Positions 55,123 through 64,000 of a DNA stretch of 64,000 nt are shown here, piece by piece (position 1 is the first letter of the stretch; the number at the start of each line of letters is the position of its first letter). Both the position numbers and the translations under genes were made by a program. The notes below the pieces were generated by a model. It was not told the DNA's origin, ran no database searches, and saw nothing but the letters and a program-made list of their open reading frames with translations. Source of the DNA: Thiomicrorhabdus sp. (lineage in GTDB: Bacteria > Pseudomonadota > Gammaproteobacteria > Thiomicrospirales > Thiomicrospiraceae); contig NZ_OY759719.1 in the NCBI RefSeq assembly GCF_963662555.1, positions 2,376,985 to 2,440,984 of the forward strand. The letters are read 5' to 3'.

Positions 55123-56019
55123 TTAAGCGACTTTTAACTGCTCTTGTGGTGTTGCTTCTAGACGTGCAATACGGTCTTCTAAGTCTGGGTGAGACTTGAA
55201 TAAATCACCGAAAGACGACTTTTTAGCTGAGATACCAAAAGCGGCCATTTGGTCTGGTAATTCACCAGGCTGCATTGTCTGTAAACGACGTAATGCCGCA
55301 ATCATGTTCTCTTTACCAGCTAGGTAAGCCCCACCGTTATCGGCATGGAACTCACGGTAACGAGAGAACGCCATAGCGATAATACTTGCTAAAATACCGA
55401 ATAGGATTTGAGCAACAATATCTACCACGATAAATGCAATACTGTGGCCTTCAGATTCGTTTTTAAGCACAACACGGTCAACCACATACGCTACGATTTT
55501 AGCGAAGAAGATAATGAACGTGTTTAAAACACCTTGTAAAAGAGCCATGGTTACCATGTCACCGTTTGCAACGTGAGCCATCTCGTGACCAAGAACCGCT
55601 TCTACTTCGTTTTGACGCATGCTACGTAATAGACCAGTTGAAACCGCGACCATTGAGCTGTTTTTTGTCATACCAGTAGCAAAAGCATTTGGCTCTGGTG
55701 AGTCGTAAATAGCCACTTCTGGAGTTTTAACACCCGCTTTTTGTGCTTGTTTTGCAACGGTGTCTAGTAACCATTTTTCATCTGCATTACGTGGTTCAGT
55801 GATAACTTGGGCACCTGTTGACATTTTTGCCAACCACTTTGACATAGCCAAAGAGATAAAAGAACCCGCGAAACCAAAGATTAATGCAAACATAAACAAG
55901 TTGCTTAAGTTAAGGCTGGTACCTTGCATATAGTTGCCTACACCCAAGATGTTCATTACTAACATTGCCACGGCAATGACCGCAATATTCATTAGTAAAA
56001 ATAAACCAATACGCTTCAT
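55123..56019 (-). CDS. htpX: Membrane protease HtpX
   Basis: A zinc-dependent inner-membrane M48 protease that removes damaged membrane proteins. The 298-residue protein has the HExxH motif in VLGHEMAHVANGD, a third ligand region FSRYREFHADNGGAYLAG, two N-terminal helices and two central ones. The C-terminus has FKSHPDLEDRIARL. In some gammaproteobacteria it is controlled by Cpx; no Cpx box was looked for in detail. Confidence 0.97.
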   Translation of the reverse strand: MKRIGLFLLMNIAVIAVAMLVMNILGVGNYMQGTSLNLSNLFMFALIFGFAGSFISLAMSKWLAKMSTGAQVITEPRNADEKWLLDTVAKQAQKAGVKTPEVAIYDSPEPNAFATGMTKNSSMVAVSTGLLRSMRQNEVEAVLGHEMAHVANGDMVTMALLQGVLNTFIIFFAKIVAYVVDRVVLKNESEGHSIAFIVVDIVAQILFGILASIIAMAFSRYREFHADNGGAYLAGKENMIAALRRLQTMQPGELPDQMAAFGISAKKSSFGDLFKSHPDLEDRIARLEATPQEQLKVA

Positions 56020-56134
56020 TATTTTCTCCTTAGAAGTGTTGTGTGGTATTTAATATTTTGCTTAATTACCAATATAAGGATTTTTTATAACCTTTCAAGT
56101 TTTATTATTGGTTTTTAAATAAAATTCACATTAT

Positions 56135-56164
56135 TTTAAGATTACCAGGCCTGGTAATCTTAAA
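56135..56164. repeat. Dispersed palindrome extended to a 30 bp perfect palindrome
   Basis: The exact 14-mer at 56143-56156 is flanked by TTTAAGAT and ATCTTAAA, making 30 self-complementary bases. The flanks differ from those at 26035-26060, which also pair. It lies about 90 bp beyond the gatB stop. Confidence 0.92.
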
Positions 56165-56250
56165 TTTGGCTTAAATAACGGCTAATAAAAGAATAAATCA
56201 TTAAATAAACTTATCATTAATATGGGTTTTAAGTCATATTACAATAACGT

Positions 56251-57681
56251 TTAACTTAACTTCTCTTTTAACATTTTATTAACTTGTCCAGGGTTGGCTT
56301 GACCGCCTGATGCTTTCATTATTTGACCAACAAAATAGCCCATCATCTTCTCTTGGCCGGCTTTATAGGCCTCAACTTGAGATGGATTATTGGCTAATAC
56401 TTCGTCAACCAATGCTTCAATCGCACCGGTATCGGTAATTTGTTTTAGGCCCTTGGCTTCAATAATTTCATCCGCGGTACCTTCACCGTTCCACATGGCT
56501 TCAAAGACTTGTTTAGCAATTTTACCTGAAATGGTGTCATCCATTAAACGCGTAATCATGCCCGCTAACATTTCAGCACTGACTGGCGCATCCTTAACGG
56601 TTAGGCCGTCTTTGTTTAATGCAGCGGCAAAGCCAGATGTCATCCAGTTTGCACACAATTTAGGATCTTTAGAATCCGTTGCGGCGACTACGGCTTCAAA
56701 GAATTCGGCCATATCTCGTGAACTGGTTAACACTTCAGCATCGTAGTCACTTAAGCCAAACTGCGAAACAAAACGAGCACGTTTTGCATCTGGTAGTTCA
56801 GGCATAGTTGCTTTAACCGCGTCAATGTCTTCTTCAGTAATAATGACAGGCAGTAGGTCTGGACATGGAAAATAACGATAGTCATTGGCTTCTTCTTTAG
56901 AACGCATTGAACGAGTGGTGTCGTTTTCTGAGTCATAAAGACGCGTTTCTTGAACTACTTGCCCGCCGTTTTCAATTACTTCGATTTGACGTTCAATCTC
57001 AAACTCAATCGCTTTTTCAATAAAACGGAATGAGTTGATATTTTTTAATTCGGTACGAGTTCCTAGAGGTTCACCAGGTTTACGAACTGAAACGTTTGAA
57101 TCGACACGGAAAGAACCTTCTTGCATATTGCCGTCACAAATACCTAAGTATTGAACCAACTCGTGCATTTTTTTTGCGTAAGCCACCGCTTCTTTTGCTG
57201 ATGACATATCAGGATCAGAAACGATTTCTAATAGAGGTGTTCCGGCACGGTTTAAGTCAATACCACTCATACCCGGCACAATACCGTGGTTTGATTTACC
57301 AGCATCTTCTTCTAAATGGGCACGAGTTACCCCAATGACCTTTTTAATCCCATCCACTTCAATTTCTAAAGTACCTTTACCTACGATTGGAAATTCCAAC
57401 TGTGTGGTTTGATAACCTTTAGGTAAATCAGGGTACATATAGTTTTTACGGTCAAAGACTGATTTACGCCCAATCTCTGCATCTAACGCTAAACCTAGAG
57501 CGATAGATTTATTAATCACCCCTTCATTTAACACTGGCAACATACCAGGCATACCTAAATCAATATTACAGGCCTGGGTATTTGGTTCTGCACCATATGC
57601 AATGGAAGACCCTGAAAATATCTTTGTATTGGTGGTTAACTGAGCGTGTATCTCTAAACCAATTACAACTTCCCAACTCAT
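56251..57681 (-). CDS. gatB: Asp-tRNA(Asn)/Glu-tRNA(Gln) amidotransferase subunit GatB
   Basis: Part of GatCAB, which activates and amidates misacylated Glu-tRNA-Gln or Asp-tRNA-Asn. The 476-residue protein starts [24 protein letters not shown], with [14 protein letters not shown]-like [14 protein letters not shown] and [14 protein letters not shown] motifs. The C-terminal YqeY-like domain ends [17 protein letters not shown]. It is the last gene of gatC-gatA-gatB. Confidence 0.98.
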   Translation of the reverse strand: MSWEVVIGLEIHAQLTTNTKIFSGSSIAYGAEPNTQACNIDLGMPGMLPVLNEGVINKSIALGLALDAEIGRKSVFDRKNYMYPDLPKGYQTTQLEFPIVGKGTLEIEVDGIKKVIGVTRAHLEEDAGKSNHGIVPGMSGIDLNRAGTPLLEIVSDPDMSSAKEAVAYAKKMHELVQYLGICDGNMQEGSFRVDSNVSVRKPGEPLGTRTELKNINSFRFIEKAIEFEIERQIEVIENGGQVVQETRLYDSENDTTRSMRSKEEANDYRYFPCPDLLPVIITEEDIDAVKATMPELPDAKRARFVSQFGLSDYDAEVLTSSRDMAEFFEAVVAATDSKDPKLCANWMTSGFAAALNKDGLTVKDAPVSAEMLAGMITRLMDDTISGKIAKQVFEAMWNGEGTADEIIEAKGLKQITDTGAIEALVDEVLANNPSQVEAYKAGQEKMMGYFVGQIMKASGGQANPGQVNKMLKEKLS

Positions 57682-57696
57682 ATCTGTTAACTCCTA

Positions 57697-59151
57697 TTAT
57701 TGATACTGTTCAGGCATCTGTTTATGCCAATCAGTCACTTGTTGAAATTGATGACCAATATTCAACAGTTTTGCCTCACTAAAATAAGGCCCAACAATGT
57801 GTAAACCCACTGGGCGGTTATTGACAAACCCTGCAGGCACTGACATGCCTGGTAAACCAGCTAAGTTAACAGGAATGGTGTATAAATCGGATAGGTACAT
57901 ACTGACTTGGTCGTCTGACTTTTCGCCAATATTAAACGCAGTACTTGGTGCAACTGGCCCCATAATGACATCACAAGATTCAAAGGCTTTAGTAAAGTCA
58001 TCACGTACCATACGGCGTAATTTTTGTGCTTTTAAATAATAAGCATCATAAAAACCAGCTGATAAGGCATAAGCCCCAACCATAATACGGCGTTTTACTT
58101 CTGGACCAAAACCTTCAGAACGTGAACGCTTATATAAGTCTTCAAGGTCTTTAGGGTTTTCACAACGGTGACCAAAACGCACACCGTCAAAACGTGACAG
58201 GTTAGAAGACGCTTCTGCTGGTGCCAATACATAATAAGAAGGTACTGCTAAATCTTTATTAGGCAGGTGAACTTCTACAATTTCTGCACCTAACTTTTCA
58301 ATTTCAGCTATCGCATTAACAACCACAATCTCAACATCTGGATCTAGACCATCTTCAAAGTATTCAGCAGGCACACCGACTTTTAGGCCTTTTAAAGATT
58401 GACCTAGCTCAGCAGTGTAGTCTGGCGTTTCACGTTCTAAGCTGGTTGAATCACGCTCATCAAATCCAGCCATGGCGTTTAACATCCAGGCCGCATCTTC
58501 CGCAGAACGAGTCATTGGCCCCGCTTGGTCAAAACTTGAAGCATAAGCCACAATACCAAAACGCGAAACAGAACCATAGGTTGGTTTAATACCGGTAATC
58601 CCACAGAATGATGCTGGCTGGCGAATTGAACCACCCGTATCAGTACCCGTTGCCATTGGAGCAAGACCAGCCGCAATAACTGCCGCCGCGCCACCTGATG
58701 AACCACCAGGCACCGCATTTAAATCCCAAGGGTTTTTAGTTGGCCCGTAATAACTGCTCTCAGAAGAAGACCCCATGGCAAATTCATCCATATTTGTTTT
58801 ACCCAAAATAGGCATGCCTATTTTTTTAAGCTGAGTTACAACATGAGCATCATAAGGAGCAATAAAGTTGTCTAACATTTTAGAACTGCATGAAGTTTTA
58901 ATGCCGTCTGTACAAAATATGTCTTTGTGTGCAACCGGAATACCAGTTAACAACTCGCCCTCACCCGCAGCCAATTTTTTATCGGCTTCTTCTGCCATAG
59001 CAATTGCAAGTTCGGGAGTCACGGTAACGTAAGCATTAATATCGGCATCAAACTGAGCAATGCGATCTAAGTAGTGTTGAGTTAATTGCACACTGGTAAT
59101 TTCACCTGCGTGTAATTTTTCACTCATTTGTTTAATAGTTAAATTATGCAT
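57697..59151 (-). CDS. gatA: Asp-tRNA(Asn)/Glu-tRNA(Gln) amidotransferase subunit GatA
   Basis: The glutaminase/amidase subunit, 484 residues from the ATG at 59151, which has GAGAAG at the right distance. A TTG seven codons further up would overlap gatC by eight bases and is less likely. The amidase signature is [23 protein letters not shown] with the Ser-cis-Ser-Lys residues ([18 protein letters not shown]). The opening [12 protein letters not shown] is typical. Confidence 0.97.
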   Translation of the reverse strand: MHNLTIKQMSEKLHAGEITSVQLTQHYLDRIAQFDADINAYVTVTPELAIAMAEEADKKLAAGEGELLTGIPVAHKDIFCTDGIKTSCSSKMLDNFIAPYDAHVVTQLKKIGMPILGKTNMDEFAMGSSSESSYYGPTKNPWDLNAVPGGSSGGAAAVIAAGLAPMATGTDTGGSIRQPASFCGITGIKPTYGSVSRFGIVAYASSFDQAGPMTRSAEDAAWMLNAMAGFDERDSTSLERETPDYTAELGQSLKGLKVGVPAEYFEDGLDPDVEIVVVNAIAEIEKLGAEIVEVHLPNKDLAVPSYYVLAPAEASSNLSRFDGVRFGHRCENPKDLEDLYKRSRSEGFGPEVKRRIMVGAYALSAGFYDAYYLKAQKLRRMVRDDFTKAFESCDVIMGPVAPSTAFNIGEKSDDQVSMYLSDLYTIPVNLAGLPGMSVPAGFVNNRPVGLHIVGPYFSEAKLLNIGHQFQQVTDWHKQMPEQYQ

Positions 59152-59164
59152 TTTTGTGTTCTTC

Positions 59165-59452
59165 TCACTCAATCACTTGGGGTACTAAATACAAACCATT
59201 TTCAGTTGCTGGTGCAACTGATTGCAGTTTTTCACGCTGATTAGTTTCTGTAATGACATCAGAACGTAAACGCTGTACTTGGTCTAACGGATGTGCCATT
59301 GGTTGAACATCATCGGTATTAGCGGCTTGCATTTGTGAGAATAAATCTAAAATATTAGATAATTTAGCGGCAACATCATCAACTTCAGTCTCTTTGACTT
59401 CAATGGCGGCTAAACGAGAAATGTATTCGACTTCAGTTTTTCCTAAAGACAC
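59165..59452 (-). CDS. gatC: Asp-tRNA(Asn)/Glu-tRNA(Gln) amidotransferase subunit GatC
   Basis: A 95-residue stabilising subunit of GatCAB. It starts at GTG with GGAGTAGA upstream. [39 protein letters not shown] and [20 protein letters not shown] are the family marks. It is the first gene of the operon. Confidence 0.95.
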   Translation of the reverse strand: MSLGKTEVEYISRLAAIEVKETEVDDVAAKLSNILDLFSQMQAANTDDVQPMAHPLDQVQRLRSDVITETNQREKLQSVAPATENGLYLVPQVIE

Positions 59453-60889
<1,437 letters not shown>

Positions 60890-60970
60890 AAACATTTTGC
60901 TTTAATCAACCCGTGCTAAGCCTGGAGAATCAAGATCAACCTTAACAGCTCATCATCACAACAAGAGGGA

Positions 60971-61852
60971 GTGCAATTCATCGTTGCATTCATTCTTGCC
61001 ATTGTGTTGATGGCTGCTGATCATTATGGTCAAATCTTAGGTAGTGTGCGAAGCGTACTTCTTACCACACTGACTCCTATTGAACGTGTAGCAACCCTTC
61101 CACAACAAATTTACAAACTGGTTACCACTGATTTTACCTCTATCAACTCTTTAGAGATGGAAAACCAGCAACTCAAAACCGAAGTCCTTTTACTTAAAGC
61201 CAAACAGTTACAACTTGCTAATTTACAGCTTCAAGTAGAACGCCTAGAATCGCTTTTAGGTACCACAGGTAAAATAACCAATCAAACGGTTCAAATCGCC
61301 ACCGTTGTTTTTTACAGCAGTAATCCGTTATCACAATTCCTTACCTTAAACAAAGGCAGTTTAGATAACGTTAAGGTTCATCAAACGGTTATTGATTCAC
61401 AAGGCATAATGGGGCAAATCATTGAAACAACCCCCACTACCTCGCGAGTGTTATTAATTACTGACCCTGACCATCAAATCCCTGTAAGAATCCAACGTAC
61501 AGGGCAAAGAGGTATTTTGAACGGCACTGGACACGATAATGCCCAACTTAGTTTTATCCCTGTGAATAGTGAAGTAAAAGTAGGCGATATAATTGAAAGC
61601 TCTGGTTTAGGTGGCCTTTTTCCACCGGGCTACCCTGTAGCTAAAATCACACAAATAGAAGTACAAGGCGACAACCCTTATTTTAATATTAGTGCGGCTC
61701 CAATTGCTAAGCTAAACCAGTCACATAAGGTTCTTATTATTTCTCAGAAAGAAGAAGATGACTGGTCAAATAAGTTTGATTTCGACTTAGACTTTAACCT
61801 CAAAACTGACAAAAAGAATGAGACCGATTCAAAAGCAGGAGCTAACCAATGA
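60971..61852 (+). CDS. mreC: Rod-shape-determining protein MreC
   Basis: A membrane-anchored periplasmic scaffold linking MreB to the penicillin-binding protein 2 complex. It starts at GTG with AGAGGGAG, giving 293 residues. One N-terminal helix (VAFILAIVLMAADHYG) is followed by a coiled coil (MENQQLKTEVLLLKAKQLQL) and beta domains with TVIDSQGIMGQIIETTPTTS and SGLGGLFPPGYPVAKI. The N-terminal cytoplasmic part is shorter than in E. coli. It overlaps mreD by four bases. Confidence 0.95.
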   Translation: MQFIVAFILAIVLMAADHYGQILGSVRSVLLTTLTPIERVATLPQQIYKLVTTDFTSINSLEMENQQLKTEVLLLKAKQLQLANLQLQVERLESLLGTTGKITNQTVQIATVVFYSSNPLSQFLTLNKGSLDNVKVHQTVIDSQGIMGQIIETTPTTSRVLLITDPDHQIPVRIQRTGQRGILNGTGHDNAQLSFIPVNSEVKVGDIIESSGLGGLFPPGYPVAKITQIEVQGDNPYFNISAAPIAKLNQSHKVLIISQKEEDDWSNKFDFDLDFNLKTDKKNETDSKAGANQ

Positions 61853-62346
61853 CGGAAAAATTTGTCAACATTCGCTCTAATCAAATCCGCTGGTTAATCT
61901 TATTCTCATTTCTGTTTGCCCTGGTTGTAGATAGTATGGTGCTGCTTAATAATGACCTACAGTTTATTCCGCCAATGAGTTTAATTGCGATACTTTACTG
62001 GAGCAGTCATTGTTTAGACAAAACCTATTTTGCATCGGCATTTATACTTGGCGTATTGGCTGATACGTTATACCAAACCACTTTAGGAGCTCACGCCCTT
62101 CTGTACTGCTTAATTCTGTTTATGATGATTCGTAATCGCCTACAGTTTAGAACCTACCCTACTTGGCAACAGGCATTTATTATTGGTATTTATCTGATGA
62201 TTTACCAATTGCTTAGCTTTGTTATTTTTAATCCGGTACTCAATGAGGGAGCTTTTGTGCCTTATTGGAGCATGCCTGCGGCTGCCATCCTTATCTGGCC
62301 ATTTTTTTCAATAACACTAAATAAAATCACCCAAAGTCTTACCTAG
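61849..62346 (+). CDS. mreD: Rod-shape-determining protein MreD
   Basis: A 165-residue inner-membrane protein with five or six helices (FSFLFALVVDSMVLL, PPMSLIAILYWSSH, GVLADTLYQTTLGAHALLYC). The GxxxDxLxxxxLGxHA pattern is the family mark. ATGA overlap with mreC and 17 bp spacing to mrdA show an operon. Confidence 0.95.
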   Translation: MTEKFVNIRSNQIRWLILFSFLFALVVDSMVLLNNDLQFIPPMSLIAILYWSSHCLDKTYFASAFILGVLADTLYQTTLGAHALLYCLILFMMIRNRLQFRTYPTWQQAFIIGIYLMIYQLLSFVIFNPVLNEGAFVPYWSMPAAAILIWPFFSITLNKITQSLT

Positions 62347-62363
62347 ATTATGCAGGCCTGGTA

Positions 62364-64000
62364 ATGAATGCTATGAAAGAGACTTTAAGCTTTAATAGTG
62401 ATGCTGAAACCCACCAAAAAAAGCGTTTATACCGCTTTAGGCTTTACTTTGCTTATGGATTTGTATTAGTGCTATTTGGTTTCTTAATTATCCGCATGGC
62501 TCATCTGCAATGGTATAGCTATGAGCGTTATCACGGGTTAGCAGAAGGCAACCGTATTTCTGTTGAAACCCTGCCTCCCACTCGTGGCAAAATCTATGAC
62601 CGCAACCACATCTTATTAGCTGATAACCAACCCGTTTATGCTCTTACCATGATCAGAGAAAAAATGGATGATATCCATGCTTTTGAACTGGCATTAATGC
62701 AACTTCTTGATAACGTTAAACCAGAAAAAATTGAAGAATATTTCAAGAAATTTCGTAAAAACAATCGTGCTAAATCCTACACTTTGCCTTTTGCTATTAG
62801 CGAAGAACAAGCCGCCCGTTTTTCAGTTATTAGTTATAAATTTCCTGGCGTTACCTTAGCCGCACGTTTAAAACGTGTTTATCCATATAAAAGCACTGGA
62901 GTACATGCGATAGGTTATGTTGGTCGTATCAACGTAAAAGAACTCAAAAAACTTAATGAAAAAGAGTATGCCGGTACGGATATTATTGGCAAATCTGGAA
63001 TTGAACGCTATTACGAGAACGCTCTCCACGGTTCACCAGGTATTCAGCAAATTGAAACCAATGCCCGTGGCCGAATTTTACGCAAGTTAGAAACTATACC
63101 TGCCACGCCCGGTAAAGATATCCACCTTACTTTAGACATTAAGTTGCAACAATATGCCGAATCTCTATTGGAAGGCAAACGTGGGGCAATGGTTGCGATT
63201 GACCCACAAAACGGTGAAATTTTAGCTTTTGCAAGCATGCCAACCTTTGATCCAAATTTATTTGTTGATGGCATTGATCAAAAAAATTACAGTCGCCTGC
63301 TTAATGATCCAGATCGCCCATTTATTAACCGGGTCATGAATGGCCAATATCCTCCTGGCTCGACCATCAAACCCTTTGTTGCACTGGGTGCGATAGAAAA
63401 CAACTATATATCGCCTGCCAAAAAGATTTTCGATCCAGGTTATCTTGATTATGCCGGACACCGTTATCGTGACTGGAAACGTTGGGGACACGGTTTAGTT
63501 GATATGAACTCAGCCATAGCACAGTCATGTGATACTTATTTTTATGAACTAGGTTTGCTAATGGGTGTGGACGCCATTCATGATGCATTAGCCCCTTTTG
63601 GCTTTGGTTCAAAAACCAATATTGATATTCATGGTGAATCTACTGGTATTTTGCCGTCACAAGAGTGGAAACAAAAAACCAAAGGTAAGCCCTGGTATCG
63701 TGGTGAAACCATAATATCGGCCATTGGTCAGGGGTATAACTTAACAACACCATTACAACTGGCAAAAGCGACTGCCATATTAGCTAACCGTGGAAAAATT
63801 ATTCAACCGCATTTACTGAGAAATGAATTAAAAGATTCACCTTCTGAGCAAATTGAGATTAAAAAAATCTCAAATTGGGAAGCGGTTATCCAGGGAATGG
63901 AGGACGTAATGCACGGGGCCAAAGGTACAGCACGTAAAGATGGTAAAAACCTTCCTTTTAAAATGGCCGGTAAAACGGGTACTGCACAAGTATTTAGCTT
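62364..64000 (+). CDS. mrdA: Penicillin-binding protein 2 (runs off the right edge)
   Basis: The transpeptidase of the elongation complex. 545 codons lie in the window and the gene continues beyond 64000. A cytoplasmic tail and helix (YFAYGFVLVLFGFLIIRMAHL) are followed by the dimerisation domain (LPPTRGKIYDRNHILLADN) and the transpeptidase domain with catalytic SxxK in PPGSTIKPF, SxN-type AQSCDTYFYEL and KTG in MAGKTGTAQVF. The start follows directly after a partial palindrome (CAGGCCTGGTA), whose AGG is the only Shine-Dalgarno-like sequence; a second ATG three codons later is also possible. Confidence 0.95.
   Translation, partial: MNAMKETLSFNSDAETHQKKRLYRFRLYFAYGFVLVLFGFLIIRMAHLQWYSYERYHGLAEGNRISVETLPPTRGKIYDRNHILLADNQPVYALTMIREKMDDIHAFELALMQLLDNVKPEKIEEYFKKFRKNNRAKSYTLPFAISEEQAARFSVISYKFPGVTLAARLKRVYPYKSTGVHAIGYVGRINVKELKKLNEKEYAGTDIIGKSGIERYYENALHGSPGIQQIETNARGRILRKLETIPATPGKDIHLTLDIKLQQYAESLLEGKRGAMVAIDPQNGEILAFASMPTFDPNLFVDGIDQKNYSRLLNDPDRPFINRVMNGQYPPGSTIKPFVALGAIENNYISPAKKIFDPGYLDYAGHRYRDWKRWGHGLVDMNSAIAQSCDTYFYELGLLMGVDAIHDALAPFGFGSKTNIDIHGESTGILPSQEWKQKTKGKPWYRGETIISAIGQGYNLTTPLQLAKATAILANRGKIIQPHLLRNELKDSPSEQIEIKKISNWEAVIQGMEDVMHGAKGTARKDGKNLPFKMAGKTGTAQVFS

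Overview
This 64 kb window is chromosomal DNA from a low-GC gammaproteobacterium. The gene content and protein sequences look like the Thiomicrospira / Hydrogenovibrio / Thiomicrorhabdus group of sulfur oxidisers. That placement is an inference from the alaS-recX-recA-pncC-mutS neighbourhood, a short lipoprotein resembling SoxXA-binding proteins, a solo tryptophan synthase beta gene and the protein similarities; no rRNA is present to prove it. Almost all of the window is ordinary housekeeping sequence, with a few accessory islands.

Layout. 1-8.4 kb: lysC (partial), alaS, recX, recA and pncC on the minus strand, then mutS on the plus strand. 8.4-13.7 kb: a membrane GGDEF/PAS protein, a CnoX-like thioredoxin/TPR protein, a cytochrome b561, and DUF5718- and DUF1415-type proteins. 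13.7-18 kb: an accessory island with a 0.63 kb inverted-repeat-bounded non-coding element, an RDD protein, a lone integron-type gene cassette with its attC site, a small membrane protein, fklB and a secreted thioredoxin-fold-like protein. 18-24 kb: a nitrilase-family amidase, a SIMPL-domain protein, a 991-residue Asp-box lipoprotein, and an array of four tandem 44-codon genes for secreted His-rich peptides with an exact 193 bp period. 24-37 kb: ybiT, htpG, an unknown exported protein, a cheD-cheA-(CheZ-like) cluster, tadA, guaB-guaA and the SoxK-like lipoprotein. 37-46 kb: a CbiM-like permease, an RDD protein, serB, a Tat-exported metallo-beta-lactamase-fold protein, exbB-exbD-tonB, a YbjN-like protein, sufE, a 46-residue membrane peptide and a solo trpB. 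46-50 kb: pstSCAB behind a Pho box. 50-56 kb: a DUF3465 protein, a poly-HAMP chemoreceptor with a CheR-docking tail, a repeat-rich intergenic region, a small membrane protein and htpX. 56-64 kb: gatCAB, then mreB-mreC-mreD-mrdA (mrdA partial).

Functional themes. The chemotaxis genes (cheD, cheA, a DxxxQ-motif phosphatase candidate, and an MCP ending in EWQDF) fit one signalling system. pstSCAB is a phosphate-starvation operon without phoU. The mre-mrdA cluster builds the rod-shape machinery.

The most unusual signals are three. (1) A 14 bp perfect palindrome, TACCAGGCCTGGTA, is present in 11 exact copies, both intergenic and inside genes. In all four genes that contain a full 12 bp core it is read in the same frame as Pro-Gly-Leu-Val. 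Two intergenic copies are extended into much longer palindromes whose arms differ in sequence. (2) The four-gene secreted peptide array has predicted mature peptides that start His-His-Met. (3) A family of composite intergenic repeats contains hairpins whose stems differ between copies while pairing is kept and the loop is conserved.
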